From contig CAZLEI010000004.1 of NCBI GenBank assembly GCA_964558505.1, positions 9,367 to 73,366 of the forward strand: 64,000 bases of DNA. Direction: 5' to 3'. Made by a program: the position numbers and the translations under genes. This DNA is from CAYMPW01 sp964558505 (GTDB lineage: Archaea > Thermoplasmatota > Thermoplasmata > Methanomassiliicoccales > Methanomethylophilaceae). Below, piece after piece: positions 1-7,958 of this stretch; position 1 is the stretch's first letter, and each line of letters starts with the position of its first letter. The notes under the pieces are model-generated. The model did not search any database. It saw only the letters and a list, made by a program, of their open reading frames with translations, and was not told the DNA's origin.

Positions 1-467
1 TGATCGGGAGGAAGAAATCCAAGACTGCGTCCAGGGACGATCTGTACGACACCTGTGTCAAGGCTTTCGAGAACAACGATTGGAAGTACGTGGCAGACAA
101 GAAAGACTGCATAATCTACTCGGAGTTCACGGGGGACGATATGCCAATAGAGATATTCCTGGGGGTATCGGACACCATTCTGAATTACACATGCTTCCTC
201 GGTTTCAAGGCGGAATCGTCGAAGTACATGGAGGTCGCCTGGAGCCTCAACAGCATAAACAAGGACCTGACATTCGGGTCTTTCAGGCTGGATCCGGAGA
301 CCGGGCTCCTCACGTTCAACTACAGCCATCTCTATGTGGAATCCGCCCCGTCTTCCGACCTCATCGCCGCCATCATGAACATGGTCCTGGAGATCGTCGA
401 TAAGCATGACGGCGACCTGAAGAAGATCGCCGTCGTGACGGAGAATTCCAATCCGATGTTCGGGTGA
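1..467 (+). CDS. YbjN-like domain protein (5' edge)
   Basis: The frame is open from the first bases of the window. The first two bases, TG, would complete an ATG if the preceding base is A, so the gene probably begins at the very edge; GTG at 90 is an internal alternative. The product, about 155 residues, is a small alpha/beta protein with the spacing of the YbjN/T3SS-chaperone-like fold: an N-terminal helix, a strand-rich middle, a segment containing 'LNSINKDL', then 'GSFRLDPETG', and a C-terminal helix. No catalytic motif is visible. In other organisms such domains are thought to act as protein-binding or chaperone-like modules; the role here is unknown. The fold call is by resemblance only. 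Confidence 0.6.
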   Translation, partial: IGRKKSKTASRDDLYDTCVKAFENNDWKYVADKKDCIIYSEFTGDDMPIEIFLGVSDTILNYTCFLGFKAESSKYMEVAWSLNSINKDLTFGSFRLDPETGLLTFNYSHLYVESAPSSDLIAAIMNMVLEIVDKHDGDLKKIAVVTENSNPMFG

Positions 468-612
468 TTCCTGCACGATATCGCCGGTCCCGGGAGCATC
501 ATCGCCGGCGGCACACTGCCCGAGTCCCCGTGCCATGTTCCGATGCGAGGGGCGGATGATATCCTGTCCGCGCATCCGAAAACGTATTACCCCTAATCGC
601 GATTGCCCGGGC

Positions 613-1305
613 GTGGCATTGCACGAGCGGTGGGTATCGGAGAGGCGTCAGGAGCATTATTACAAGCTCGCCAAGAAGCTGAACTACAGGTCCAGGGCAT
701 CCTTCAAACTGATGCAGTTGGACGACCGCTTCAATGTTTTCAAAGCCGGCGATTCCGTCGTCGACCTTGGGGCATGCCCCGGCGGCTGGCTCCAGGTGGC
801 CAAGGAGCGCGTCGGAGAGGATGGCCGCGTGATCGGCGTGGACCTCCGCCCGATCAGGCCGCTCGAGGGGATAGTCACGATCGTCGGGGACATAACCGAC
901 GACAAGACGCTCCTGGAGCTTCTGGACAAATTCGGCGGGAAGGCAGACGTCGTCCTGTCGGACATGGCACCGAACATCGCCGGCCATTATTCCATGGACC
1001 ACGCACGGTCCATGAACCTGTGCATGTACGCCATAGATGTATGCGACCGTGTCCTGAAGAAGAACGGAAAGCTGGTGATGAAGGCGTTCATGGGGGACAT
1101 GTTCTCATCGCTCGAGAAGGAACTGGACGGGCGCTTCCAATCCGTGCGCGTGACATCCCCGGATGCGTCAAGGGACACATCGTCGGAGGTGTACATAGTG
1201 TGCAAAGGGTTCCTGGCGAGCAAGAACGTCCGCATGGTCCGCCCCAAGCCGGAAGAGGCAGAGGCCCCCAAATCCGAGTTCACCGTCAAGGGGAACCTCG
1301 TATGA
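613..1305 (+). CDS. rlmE: 23S rRNA (uridine-2'-O)-methyltransferase RlmE/FtsJ
   Basis: The product, about 230 residues, is a class I SAM methyltransferase that 2'-O-methylates a uridine in the 23S rRNA A-loop. The SAM loop 'DLGACPGGW' is at residues 51-59. The K-D-K-E catalytic tetrad of the FtsJ family is visible as K32 ('SRASFKL'), D117 ('LSDMAPN'), K157 ('LVMKAF') and E192 ('SSEVYIV'). A longer frame opens at 535, but its extra residues are not family-like. An A/T-rich box near 580-589 lies about 25 bases before GTG 613, which suggests a leaderless transcript starting there. A charged tail of about 25 residues follows the domain. The stop overlaps the next gene's ATG (ATGA), so the two are probably translationally coupled. 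Confidence 0.9.
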   Translation: MALHERWVSERRQEHYYKLAKKLNYRSRASFKLMQLDDRFNVFKAGDSVVDLGACPGGWLQVAKERVGEDGRVIGVDLRPIRPLEGIVTIVGDITDDKTLLELLDKFGGKADVVLSDMAPNIAGHYSMDHARSMNLCMYAIDVCDRVLKKNGKLVMKAFMGDMFSSLEKELDGRFQSVRVTSPDASRDTSSEVYIVCKGFLASKNVRMVRPKPEEAEAPKSEFTVKGNLV

Positions 1306-1919
1306 GGCCGGGGAAGATAATCTGCATAGGCTGGAACTATCGTTCTCATCTGCATGAGACGGATGCGGAGCTTCCCACGGAGCCCATAGTCTTCCTGAAA
1401 CCGCCATCATGCATCATCGGTGACGGCGACGGCATAATCATACCCGACGGCGTCTCCAACGTGCAGCACGAGGTGGAGCTTGCCCTGGTGTTCGGCAGGA
1501 CCGGCAGGAACATCCCGGAATCCGAATCGATGTCCTATGTATCCCATGTCGCCGTGTTCAACGACATCACTGCCCGCGACATGCAGACCTCCGCCCGTGC
1601 AAGCGGGAATCCCTGGTCCCTGTCCAAGGGCATGGACACTTTCGGTCCTATGTCGGAGCCTGTGCCGGCCGACGGCCTGGACATCTCGGATCTGCGCATG
1701 GAACTAACGGTGAACGGTGTGCTGAGGCAGGCCGGGAGAACATCCGAGATGGTGTTCCCCATCCGCATGCTGATATCGTACGTCTCAAGATTCATGACCA
1801 TCGAGGCCGGGGACATAATGGCGACCGGGACGCCCGAGGGGATCGGGGAGATCCGTCGCGGGGACACCGTGTGCGCATCCATCGGCGGTGTCGGGTCCGT
1901 CACGAACATCGTCCGTTAA
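1302..1919 (+). CDS. Fumarylacetoacetate hydrolase family protein
   Basis: 205 residues matching the compact FAH family (COG0179; FAHD1-like acylpyruvate or oxaloacetate hydrolase/decarboxylase, or isomerase). Family motifs are visible: 'GWNYRSH' near the N-terminus, 'FLKPPSC', the metal-binding E-x-E in 'HEVELALV', 'NDITARDMQ', 'WSLSKGMDTFGPM' and the C-terminal 'GTPEGIGEIRRGD'. The protein should be a divalent-metal cytosolic enzyme acting on a small 2-keto acid; the substrate cannot be read from sequence. The ATG overlaps the FtsJ stop by four bases. The gene ends convergently with the helicase gene, sharing four bases. Confidence 0.88.
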   Translation: MRPGKIICIGWNYRSHLHETDAELPTEPIVFLKPPSCIIGDGDGIIIPDGVSNVQHEVELALVFGRTGRNIPESESMSYVSHVAVFNDITARDMQTSARASGNPWSLSKGMDTFGPMSEPVPADGLDISDLRMELTVNGVLRQAGRTSEMVFPIRMLISYVSRFMTIEAGDIMATGTPEGIGEIRRGDTVCASIGGVGSVTNIVR

Positions 1920-4666
1920 TCCCAGAATCTTTTATTCTTAGCGTACAGGATCTCCGCGTTCAATATGTCGCGGAGGAATTCGTCCTCGTCCACATACATG
2001 CTCCTGAGGATCCTGGATGCGGCATCCGGACCTACGCCCCTTCCGGCCAAGGCGTATGCCGCCCGGCGTCCGTGCTCATTCGCCAGGTTGGCTATGCGCT
2101 TGATCCTCATGATGTCCTTCTTCTCCTGGTCGGACAGCTTGGACGGGTCGGCCTTCAGCAACTTCACGGCCTCGCGGTCGTATTCTTTCAGGATGGCCAC
2201 CATGATGCCCCCGCATTGCGGACAGGTGAACTTCTTGGGTGCATCGCCGACCCTGAACCTCCATTGGCTCTTGCATGAGAGGCAGGTGGCGAACAGGACC
2301 TCGTCCTCGATCCTCTTCTTGAGCGCCATCAGGATGGAATGGTCTGCGCGAACCGGCTGCATGAGCTCTTTGGATCTGACGATCCCTTCCAGGCCGATGG
2401 GCGAGATCCCTCCCAGGACGACCCTGATCCTCCCTTCGGCGATGTCTGACACCGCCTTCTCTGCACACGGTATGTCCAGGTCCTCCCAGAGGACCTTGTT
2501 CACCGCCTCTTTGTAGGCGGGCGTGTCCTTGTGCATCTCGAAGAGCCTCGAGAAGTTCATGAACCTGTGGTCGGCGTCCTTGTTGATGATCCCGAACTTC
2601 TTGGCCACGAAGACGAACCTCCATCTCAGGTACGTGGAATTCAGGATCGTGAGCCTGGACAGCGCTTCGACCGTCCCGGGTTTAACGGACATGACGGTGT
2701 CGAGCAGCAGCTCCTTCTTGATATTGCGCGGAAGTTCCAGTATGATGCGGTACGGGTCGGTGGACACTCCTACGCTCTCTCCCAGCCTGGCGGTGAGCAG
2801 TGCGGCGTAGATCTTGCTCAAAGTCTCGTTCACCTTCGTGCCGAAGCAGCAGTTCACGATCGCCAGGCGGTCGCCGACCTCGAGGGTCACGGTCTCGTCC
2901 GTCGGTACGGTGTGCTTCTCCTTCTGATCCGAAATGAATCCCTTCACGCATTCCAGTGCGGCATCGTCCCCGGGGTACTGGGACAGGTTCTCCAGGCGCC
3001 TCATCGCCCCGACCTCTTGTGCGATGTCGTATGGCACGGGTATATCGGACCCGACCCACGATGGGACGGCACCGACATCGCGCGCTTCCTCGACGAGTAT
3101 CTCATCCTCCCTCATCTCGACGATGCGCCAGGTGCGGCCTTTGGCTATGAACATGGCGTACTCTTCGGCGAAGCTCGCCACGAAGCTCTCGTCGAGCGTC
3201 CCGATGACCGCACGTGTGCCGATGTCGCGTATCATGTACGAGCGTTCGTCGGGTATCATCGATATGTTGCTGTAGAAGTAATCCATGCCCTTCTTGGAAC
3301 GTCTGAAACCATCATCGTCCTCGAAGAGAAGCTTGATGGATTTCAGCTGTTCGAGGACAGCGTCCATATCCGACCTCTCGAGGTCCCTGAACACATGGGA
3401 CCGTCTGAACGTCTCGAAGGCCTCGTCCCGGGTTATGCGTTTGGCCATGGTCATGGCCACCAATTGGTTGGCTACCACGCTGAGGGGGCTGGTGCGCCCG
3501 ACCTTGTCCTCGAGCTCCTTGGCATCGCATTTCCTGGCGATGACCAGTGATTCCGCGACCTCGTCCGGGGCAGTGGCGAGGATGACCGCGCGGATGGTCT
3601 CGCCGATCCTGTGCCCTGCGCGCCCTGCGCGCTGGATCATGCGCGCCACCTGCCTCGGGGAATTGTACTGTATGACAAGGTCGGTAGTTCCGACATCGAT
3701 TCCAAGTTCCAATGACGAGGTGCACACGAGCGCTTTGGTCTCCCCGCGCTTGAAACTGTCCTCCATCTCTATGCGGTTCTCCTTGGACAGGGACCCGTGG
3801 TGGACGTCGATTGGCAGGGTCTCGTCCCAGAGGCGGTATCTGGCGGCCAGCCACTCCGCGGTCTCCCTGGTGTTCACGAAGAACAGGGTGGAGTTCCCCT
3901 CTTCTATCATCTTGCGGGCGCGGACCATTACGGCCACGATGTCAGGGTCCCCCTGGAGCTTGTCCTGGAGTGCCACCTCGTCATCCCTGGGGGACGGTTT
4001 CTCGACACGGATGTCGAAATCCCTGAACGTGTCGTGTTTGGAGATGATGCAGTCCCGGCCGACCCCCATGAGGAAATGCGCGACCTCGCCGATGTTCCCC
4101 ACGGTGGCGGAAAGCCCGATCCTCTGGTAATTGCCGGCGAGGCCGGCAAGCCTTTCCATGGCGACGCTGAGCTGAGCTCCGCGCTCGGTGGTGGCCAGTT
4201 CATGGATCTCGTCCACGACGAACCATCTGACGTTCTTCAGATGCTGTACCAGGTTTTTCCCCGTGAACATTATCTGCATGGTCTCGGGGGTGGTGATGAG
4301 GATATCGGGGGGATTCGCCGATTGTTTCGCCCTCTCGGCCGCGGGGGTGTCCCCGTGCCTGACCCCGACCTTGATGTCCAGGGATTTCCCGTAATCCTCC
4401 ATCCTCTTCAGCATGTCCCTGTTGAGCGCGCGCAGAGGGGTGACGTATATGCACTGTATGCCTTTTCGACCGGGGTTGCGATGGATGTCGTCTAGGATCG
4501 GCAGCATCGCGGCCTCCGTCTTCCCGATGCCGGTCGGGGCCACGAGAAGTATGTCCTTGCCGGCTTGGATTATGGGTATGGCCGCCCTCTGAGGGTCGGT
4601 GGGCGATGTTATCCCCCGGTCTCTCAGAATGGAGACGATGTCAGGGGATAGTGTATCGAATTGCAT
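1916..4666 (-). CDS. lhr: Lhr-type superfamily 2 DNA/RNA helicase
   Basis: 916 residues. The N-terminal half is a DEAD/DEAH-type helicase: Q-like motif 'TDPQRAAIP', Walker A 'APTGIGKTEA', 'TPLRALNRD', Walker B 'VVDEIHEL', motif III 'LSATVGN', then the second RecA domain with 'STLFFVNTRETAEW', 'VCTSSLELGIDVG' and motif VI 'QRAGRAGHR'. The 'DEIHEL' and 'RAGRAGHR' variants are typical of Lhr enzymes. The C-terminal half contains the Lhr winged-helix and core region plus a four-Cys zinc site (CxxC...CxxC, about residues 795-820), as in archaeal Lhr2 proteins. The family unwinds or anneals nucleic acids in repair and possibly RNA metabolism. The gene stands alone, convergent with the FAH gene. Confidence 0.88.
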   Translation of the reverse strand: MQFDTLSPDIVSILRDRGITSPTDPQRAAIPIIQAGKDILLVAPTGIGKTEAAMLPILDDIHRNPGRKGIQCIYVTPLRALNRDMLKRMEDYGKSLDIKVGVRHGDTPAAERAKQSANPPDILITTPETMQIMFTGKNLVQHLKNVRWFVVDEIHELATTERGAQLSVAMERLAGLAGNYQRIGLSATVGNIGEVAHFLMGVGRDCIISKHDTFRDFDIRVEKPSPRDDEVALQDKLQGDPDIVAVMVRARKMIEEGNSTLFFVNTRETAEWLAARYRLWDETLPIDVHHGSLSKENRIEMEDSFKRGETKALVCTSSLELGIDVGTTDLVIQYNSPRQVARMIQRAGRAGHRIGETIRAVILATAPDEVAESLVIARKCDAKELEDKVGRTSPLSVVANQLVAMTMAKRITRDEAFETFRRSHVFRDLERSDMDAVLEQLKSIKLLFEDDDGFRRSKKGMDYFYSNISMIPDERSYMIRDIGTRAVIGTLDESFVASFAEEYAMFIAKGRTWRIVEMREDEILVEEARDVGAVPSWVGSDIPVPYDIAQEVGAMRRLENLSQYPGDDAALECVKGFISDQKEKHTVPTDETVTLEVGDRLAIVNCCFGTKVNETLSKIYAALLTARLGESVGVSTDPYRIILELPRNIKKELLLDTVMSVKPGTVEALSRLTILNSTYLRWRFVFVAKKFGIINKDADHRFMNFSRLFEMHKDTPAYKEAVNKVLWEDLDIPCAEKAVSDIAEGRIRVVLGGISPIGLEGIVRSKELMQPVRADHSILMALKKRIEDEVLFATCLSCKSQWRFRVGDAPKKFTCPQCGGIMVAILKEYDREAVKLLKADPSKLSDQEKKDIMRIKRIANLANEHGRRAAYALAGRGVGPDAASRILRSMYVDEDEFLRDILNAEILYAKNKRFWD

Positions 4667-4720
4667 TTCACAAAAAATGAAGAAAGAGCACCGGGCAGGA
4701 GCCCGATGCTCATGAAGGGA

Positions 4721-6412
4721 TCATTTCCTCTTCTTGTTGTTCCTGATGATGCGGAGGTTCTCTTTCACCGCAGCGCGGATCTCGGTGGCCTGGTCCTCTC
4801 CGTCGGTGATGTCGGACTCTTTGAAGTGGAGGACTATCCATCCCTCTTCGCGGAGTTTGTCATCATTGCTCGTGTCGGCGGCCTCTCCGTCGACATAGAC
4901 GGCGACCAAGCTCTTCACGAAAGCGACGGGTATCTCGCAGGGACCGTAGTTCTTCCTGCACCTGAGGCCCTTGTTCCATGCCGCCCTCCTGAGGAGGGTC
5001 GACGGCGAGTTGTCGAACTCCAGGGTCTCGAAGTCGCCATCGGAGTCGGAGATCTCATCTTCGGATTCCTCTGCGGCCGCGATCGCGACCGGCTCCTCTT
5101 TGGCGGGAAGCGCCTCGATGGGCTCTGCCGCGGGGAGGACATCGATGGGCTTGGCTGCCGGGATGGCAGACACGGCCTCGGCCGCTTTGGCGACGGGGGC
5201 TTTCTCTTTCGGTTCTTCCTTGGGGACTTCCTTCGGTTCTTCCTTGGGTGCGGTGACCTGCAGGAGCATCTGCGAGATGTCCATTATCTTGATCTTCGAC
5301 CCGATCTTCTTCGCTCCCGCGGACAGGTTGAGCACGCAGAAGGGACAGGAGGTGATGAGCACTTCCGCACCGACTGCCTCCGCATCCCTGACCCTCTCGG
5401 CAGCGATATTGACGGCGAAATCGTTGAATTGGCTCTTGTATCCGCCGCCTGCGCCGCAGCACCTGGAGTTCATCCTGTTGCGGGTCATCTCGACGAATTC
5501 GACGCCCTTGATCTTCTTGAGGATGTTCCTGGGCTCCTCGAAGACGCCGGAGTGCCTTCCGAGGTGGCAGGGGTCGTGGTACGTGACCTTTGCCTTGAAC
5601 TCGTTGTTGAGGGGGAGTTTCCTCTCGCTGATGAGCCTGTCCACGTACTGTGTGAAGTGATAGACGTTCTGTCCGACTTTGGCGAAGTAGTTGCCGAAGT
5701 CGTGGGAGACGGTCTTGTAGCATCCGGAGCAGGTCATGACCATGTCCTTCGCTCCGATCCCGTCTGCCTTGTTGACGACGGTCTCAGCGGCGACAGCGGT
5801 GAGGCTGAGGTTCCCGGTCCTGAGTGCAGGTGAAGTGCAGCAGTACTCGTCGGCACCGAGGCAGTTCATCTTGACACCGGCGCGGTCGAGGACGACGACA
5901 CCGGCCTGTGCGATACCCTGCATCCTGTACGATCCGGTGCATCCGGCGAAGAAGACGACATCAGGCACGGCTGCCCTCTCGACGTTCGCAGGCCACCATG
6001 CGTCCCTTTTCTGAGGGGACTCCTTGTACGGGTTGCGGTTGGCCGCTATGCTGTTGGCGAGCGACTTGTGCGCGGACAGGGGGGCGACGCCTTCCTGGAC
6101 GAGCCATGCCCTGACCTTCTCCCAGAATTCGACGAGGCGGATCTGCGCGTGGCAGACGGCCTCGCAATTGCCGCATCCGGTGCACTTGTACATCGCATCA
6201 ACGAACTCGGGGCTGAGTGTGATGTTCCTGCTGAGCAGGCCGTCCATCACGCCAGCTCCTCTTTTGTCAAGCTGGCTGAGATAGTAGATCTTTCCCCTGG
6301 GCGTCACGGACTCCCATGGTGTCTGGGAGTGCGCCTCACAGACGTCGATGCAATAACCGCACTGAACACAGGCGGTCATCTCCTTCTGGATACGCGGCAT
6401 TTTGTCCAACAT
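4721..6412 (-). CDS. HdrD-like Fe-S oxidoreductase fused to a Vsr/DUF559-like domain
   Basis: 563 residues in three parts. Residues 1-385 resemble heterodisulfide reductase subunit D / GlpC-type oxidoreductases: two 4Fe-4S motifs (C15-x2-C-x2-C-x3-C25 and C77 to C87) and two CCG domains, including 'CCTSPA', 'CSGCYK', 'HDPCHLG', 'RCCGAGGG' and 'CPFC', which in HdrB/HdrD bind non-cubane clusters. Residues 386-455 are a Pro/Glu/Ala/Lys linker with PKEE repeats. Residues 470-560 resemble the Vsr/DUF559 endonuclease fold ('LLRRAAWNKGLRCRKNYG', 'LVAVYVDG', 'DDKLREEGWIVLHF'), but the first catalytic Asp position reads 'IPVAF' and the zinc ligands are absent. The redox half may reduce a heterodisulfide or pass electrons elsewhere; the C-terminal domain is probably not an active nuclease. 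GAGGAAG lies just before the ATG. Confidence 0.82.
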   Translation of the reverse strand: MLDKMPRIQKEMTACVQCGYCIDVCEAHSQTPWESVTPRGKIYYLSQLDKRGAGVMDGLLSRNITLSPEFVDAMYKCTGCGNCEAVCHAQIRLVEFWEKVRAWLVQEGVAPLSAHKSLANSIAANRNPYKESPQKRDAWWPANVERAAVPDVVFFAGCTGSYRMQGIAQAGVVVLDRAGVKMNCLGADEYCCTSPALRTGNLSLTAVAAETVVNKADGIGAKDMVMTCSGCYKTVSHDFGNYFAKVGQNVYHFTQYVDRLISERKLPLNNEFKAKVTYHDPCHLGRHSGVFEEPRNILKKIKGVEFVEMTRNRMNSRCCGAGGGYKSQFNDFAVNIAAERVRDAEAVGAEVLITSCPFCVLNLSAGAKKIGSKIKIMDISQMLLQVTAPKEEPKEVPKEEPKEKAPVAKAAEAVSAIPAAKPIDVLPAAEPIEALPAKEEPVAIAAAEESEDEISDSDGDFETLEFDNSPSTLLRRAAWNKGLRCRKNYGPCEIPVAFVKSLVAVYVDGEAADTSNDDKLREEGWIVLHFKESDITDGEDQATEIRAAVKENLRIIRNNKKRK

Positions 6413-6652
6413 ACGTCTTCCTCTTTATCGTGAATGGCGGCGTACCCTTCAGGTTCGCCTCCTTCTAATAAGGGAAAGGACATGTTAGCACAATATTTAG
6501 GCTTTCGGTTCTTCCGGCGGAGCCCTGATGTCGTCTGAAACATATGCGGACGGGCATTCGGCCGTACGGTGCCAGCCATCGATATCGGGAACAGTCGGCA
6601 CGCTTCATCGAACAGAGGGTCCGAAGTAAATAGCCAGCATGGCCGATTCCCA

Positions 6653-7027
6653 TCATGAGGCCAGTGAGATGGCCACTATCCTGCCCACGGCCGCACCGCC
6701 TACGCAGATGAACGTGTTGATGACGAAGTTGACCACCGCCAGCCCGGTCATGCCGGATGTGTATAGTTCCAGCGTTTCGACCGAGAACGACGACATGGTC
6801 GTGAATGCACCGAACAGTCCTATGAACAGGAAGCTCCTGATCTCGGCAGGCACCGAGCTCATGGAGAAAAGCAAAGCGGTCATCAGGAAGCACCCCGCGA
6901 AATTGACTATGAACGTGTTCCACGGTATCCCGCCCGGGTTCGTGACATATGTGCCCACCAGGCAGCGGAGCACTGCCCCGATCGCACCGCCGGCGGCGAC
7001 CAGCAGGAAAAATGTCAGCTGATCCAT
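6653..7027 (-). CDS. crcB: Fluoride channel CrcB/Fluc
   Basis: 124 residues with four predicted membrane helices, the normal size for one subunit of the dual-topology fluoride channel. Visible features are the N-terminal 'GGAIGAVLRC', the pore segment 'NTFIVNFAGCF' (usually GN.xG) and 'GLFGAFTTMSSFSVE', the polar FTTxS-F track of the Fluc pore. The protein lets fluoride leave the cell. A longer frame runs to GTG 7072, but ATG 7027 is preceded by GAGGTG at good spacing and gives the family length. Upstream on the same strand lies a leader resembling the fluoride riboswitch (7125-7185), which supports both function and regulation. Confidence 0.9.
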   Translation of the reverse strand: MDQLTFFLLVAAGGAIGAVLRCLVGTYVTNPGGIPWNTFIVNFAGCFLMTALLFSMSSVPAEIRSFLFIGLFGAFTTMSSFSVETLELYTSGMTGLAVVNFVINTFICVGGAAVGRIVAISLAS

Positions 7028-7124
7028 CCGCACACCTCTTTCAACCACATTGCTCTGACGCATCTCAGGCACCTCTCGAACATCTCATTCACGATCCTGC
7101 AAGGCGTTGGCCGTTGCCATGGAC

Positions 7125-7185
7125 GGTAGGAATCATCAGCGTATGCGGTTCCGGCGCTCGGCCGGGGGAGAAATCCATTCCCCGG
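7125..7185 (-). promoter_or_regulatory. Fluoride (crcB-motif) riboswitch-like leader
   Basis: Read on the minus strand, this leader has the order expected for the fluoride aptamer: a G-rich arm, 'AATGGATTTC', a C-rich arm closing stem P1, then 'AACCGC', then the 3' signature 'GCTGATGATTCCTAC'. The 3' block and the AAC.GC block match the crcB motif closely. Two deviations: a small hairpin (CCGGC/GCCGG) is inserted after P1, and the stem before TGATG is short. The aptamer ends about 98 bases before the crcB ATG. A TATA-like element (minus-strand 'AACATTATTC', about 7216-7228) would start transcription near 7200, placing the aptamer at the 5' end of the mRNA. The crcB context makes the call much stronger than the motif alone. 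Confidence 0.65.
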
Positions 7186-7195
7186 ACATATGTCC
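7184..7195. promoter_or_regulatory. 12-bp perfect palindrome at the crcB leader 5' end
   Basis: GGACATATGTCC is a perfect palindrome next to the fluoride aptamer and close to the expected crcB transcription start. It could be an operator or an extension of the first stem of the leader RNA. Confidence 0.35.
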
Positions 7196-7285
7196 GACAG
7201 CCGGAACGGTCAGAGGTTGAATAATGTTTCGGGACGCCGTCGTCCCGGGTGGTAAATGCGCCATTGGCGGCCGAATGATAATTAG

Positions 7286-7359
7286 TGGGCCTGGCCGGAT
7301 TTGAACCGACGGCCATCTGGTTATGAGCCAGACGCTCCACCAGCCTAAGCTACAGGCCC
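7286..7359 (-). tRNA. tRNA with CAT anticodon (elongator Met or Ile2)
   Basis: Cloverleaf on the minus strand: acceptor GGGCCTG/CAGGCCC, D-arm 'GCTTAGGCTGGTGGAGC', anticodon arm TCTGG-CTCATAA-CCAGA, T-arm with TTCAAAT, discriminator A. No CCA is encoded and there is no intron. The anticodon stem lacks the three consecutive G:C pairs of an initiator, so this is either elongator tRNA-Met or the tRNA-Ile whose CAU is modified to read AUA. Sequence alone does not separate these safely. Confidence 0.88.
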
Positions 7360-7424
7360 GTATGTGCGGTTAGACCCGATAAAGATAAAAAGATATCGGT
7401 TCAAACTGCGCGAAATGAAGAATA

Positions 7425-7500
7425 TGGCGCCGTCGCACGGGCTCGAACCGTGGACCTTGTGATTAACAGTCACACGCTCTACCAACTGAGCTACGACGGC
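7425..7500 (-). tRNA. tRNA-Asn (GTT)
   Basis: Cloverleaf on the minus strand: acceptor GCCGTCG/CGACGGC, D-arm 'GCTCAGTTGGTAGAGC', anticodon loop CTGTTAA (GTT), T-loop TTCGAGC, discriminator G, followed by encoded CCA (7427-7425). No intron. Confidence 0.93.
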
Positions 7501-7538
7501 AGACCTATTGCAGCAAAAGTAAGACTAATATTAAAGGG

Positions 7539-7850
7539 TTATGGGCGTTCCGCGGTCTCGGTCTTCATTTTGACGACCATATCCGCCAAACTGTCCAGTC
7601 TTCCTGCGAGGCTTTTCATGAATTCCTCGTAATATTCCGTGACGACCGCTCCCTCGGAGGTGGCGGAGATCAGGCCGTCATTCTCCAGAAGGCGAAGGGA
7701 GTACCTGACCTTGTGCTTCGGTATGTCCAGCATCTCCGATAGACGTGTAAGGCCGATCGGTTGGTTGTCCTTGGTGACCGTCAGCATGCGGATGTGGCGC
7801 TCCAGGAGCTCCATCTCGTCATATGCCCTGCCGAAAACTCCGTCCTTCAT
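7539..7850 (-). CDS. Winged-helix transcriptional regulator
   Basis: 103 residues. The central segment 'PIGLTRLSEMLDIPKHKVRYSLRLLENDGLI' region (about residues 30-62) is a clear helix-turn-helix with a following wing ('ISATSEGAVVTEYY'), and the last 35 residues form an amphipathic helix likely to dimerise. It resembles small archaeal winged-helix regulators whose targets are unknown. The start lies about 25 bases after a TATA element (7870-7879) and so is probably leaderless; a perfect palindrome sits immediately upstream of that box, consistent with autoregulation. No neighbouring gene indicates a ligand. Confidence 0.75.
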   Translation of the reverse strand: MKDGVFGRAYDEMELLERHIRMLTVTKDNQPIGLTRLSEMLDIPKHKVRYSLRLLENDGLISATSEGAVVTEYYEEFMKSLAGRLDSLADMVVKMKTETAERP

Positions 7851-7869
7851 AAGACACCATCTGAATATG

Positions 7870-7879
7870 TGTATATAAC
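7870..7879 (-). promoter_or_regulatory. TATA box for the winged-helix regulator
   Basis: Minus-strand GGTTATATAC ends about 20 bases before the ATG at 7850, the spacing expected for a leaderless archaeal promoter. Confidence 0.5.
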
Positions 7880-7881
7880 CG

Positions 7882-7896
7882 TGCTATCGGATAGCA
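7882..7896. promoter_or_regulatory. 15-bp palindrome, candidate operator
   Basis: TGCTATC-G-GATAGCA is a perfect inverted repeat with seven-base arms, directly upstream of the TATA box of the winged-helix gene, where an archaeal activator or BRE-blocking repressor would bind. A second inverted repeat (GTGTCAG / CTGACAC, arms at 7897-7903 and 7912-7918) follows it. Confidence 0.45.
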
Positions 7897-7958
7897 GTGT
7901 CAGAAGCGCTGCTGACACAAAACCACATGTCTGGTTGCGACGGCAGCAGGTCGCCGGA

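Noticed and set aside
535..612. N-terminal extension of FtsJ from ATG 535
   Set aside because: The extra residues are not family-like, and the AT-rich box near 580-589 places the transcript start at GTG 613.
603..1301. Long reading frame covering FtsJ in another frame and joining the FAH gene
   Set aside because: Arg/Gly-rich, low-complexity translation typical of a shadow frame; FAH similarity begins exactly at ATG 1302.
2531..3550. 339-residue plus-strand frame inside the helicase gene
   Set aside because: Antisense shadow of a clear helicase; no domain pattern.
5190..5260. Tandem DNA repeat within the HdrD-like gene
   Set aside because: It reflects the PKEE protein linker with similar codons, not a mobile or CRISPR-type repeat.
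6376..6579. 67-residue frame upstream of the HdrD-like gene
   Set aside because: It overlaps the HdrD-like start in another frame and covers the promoter and ribosome binding site; no homology pattern.
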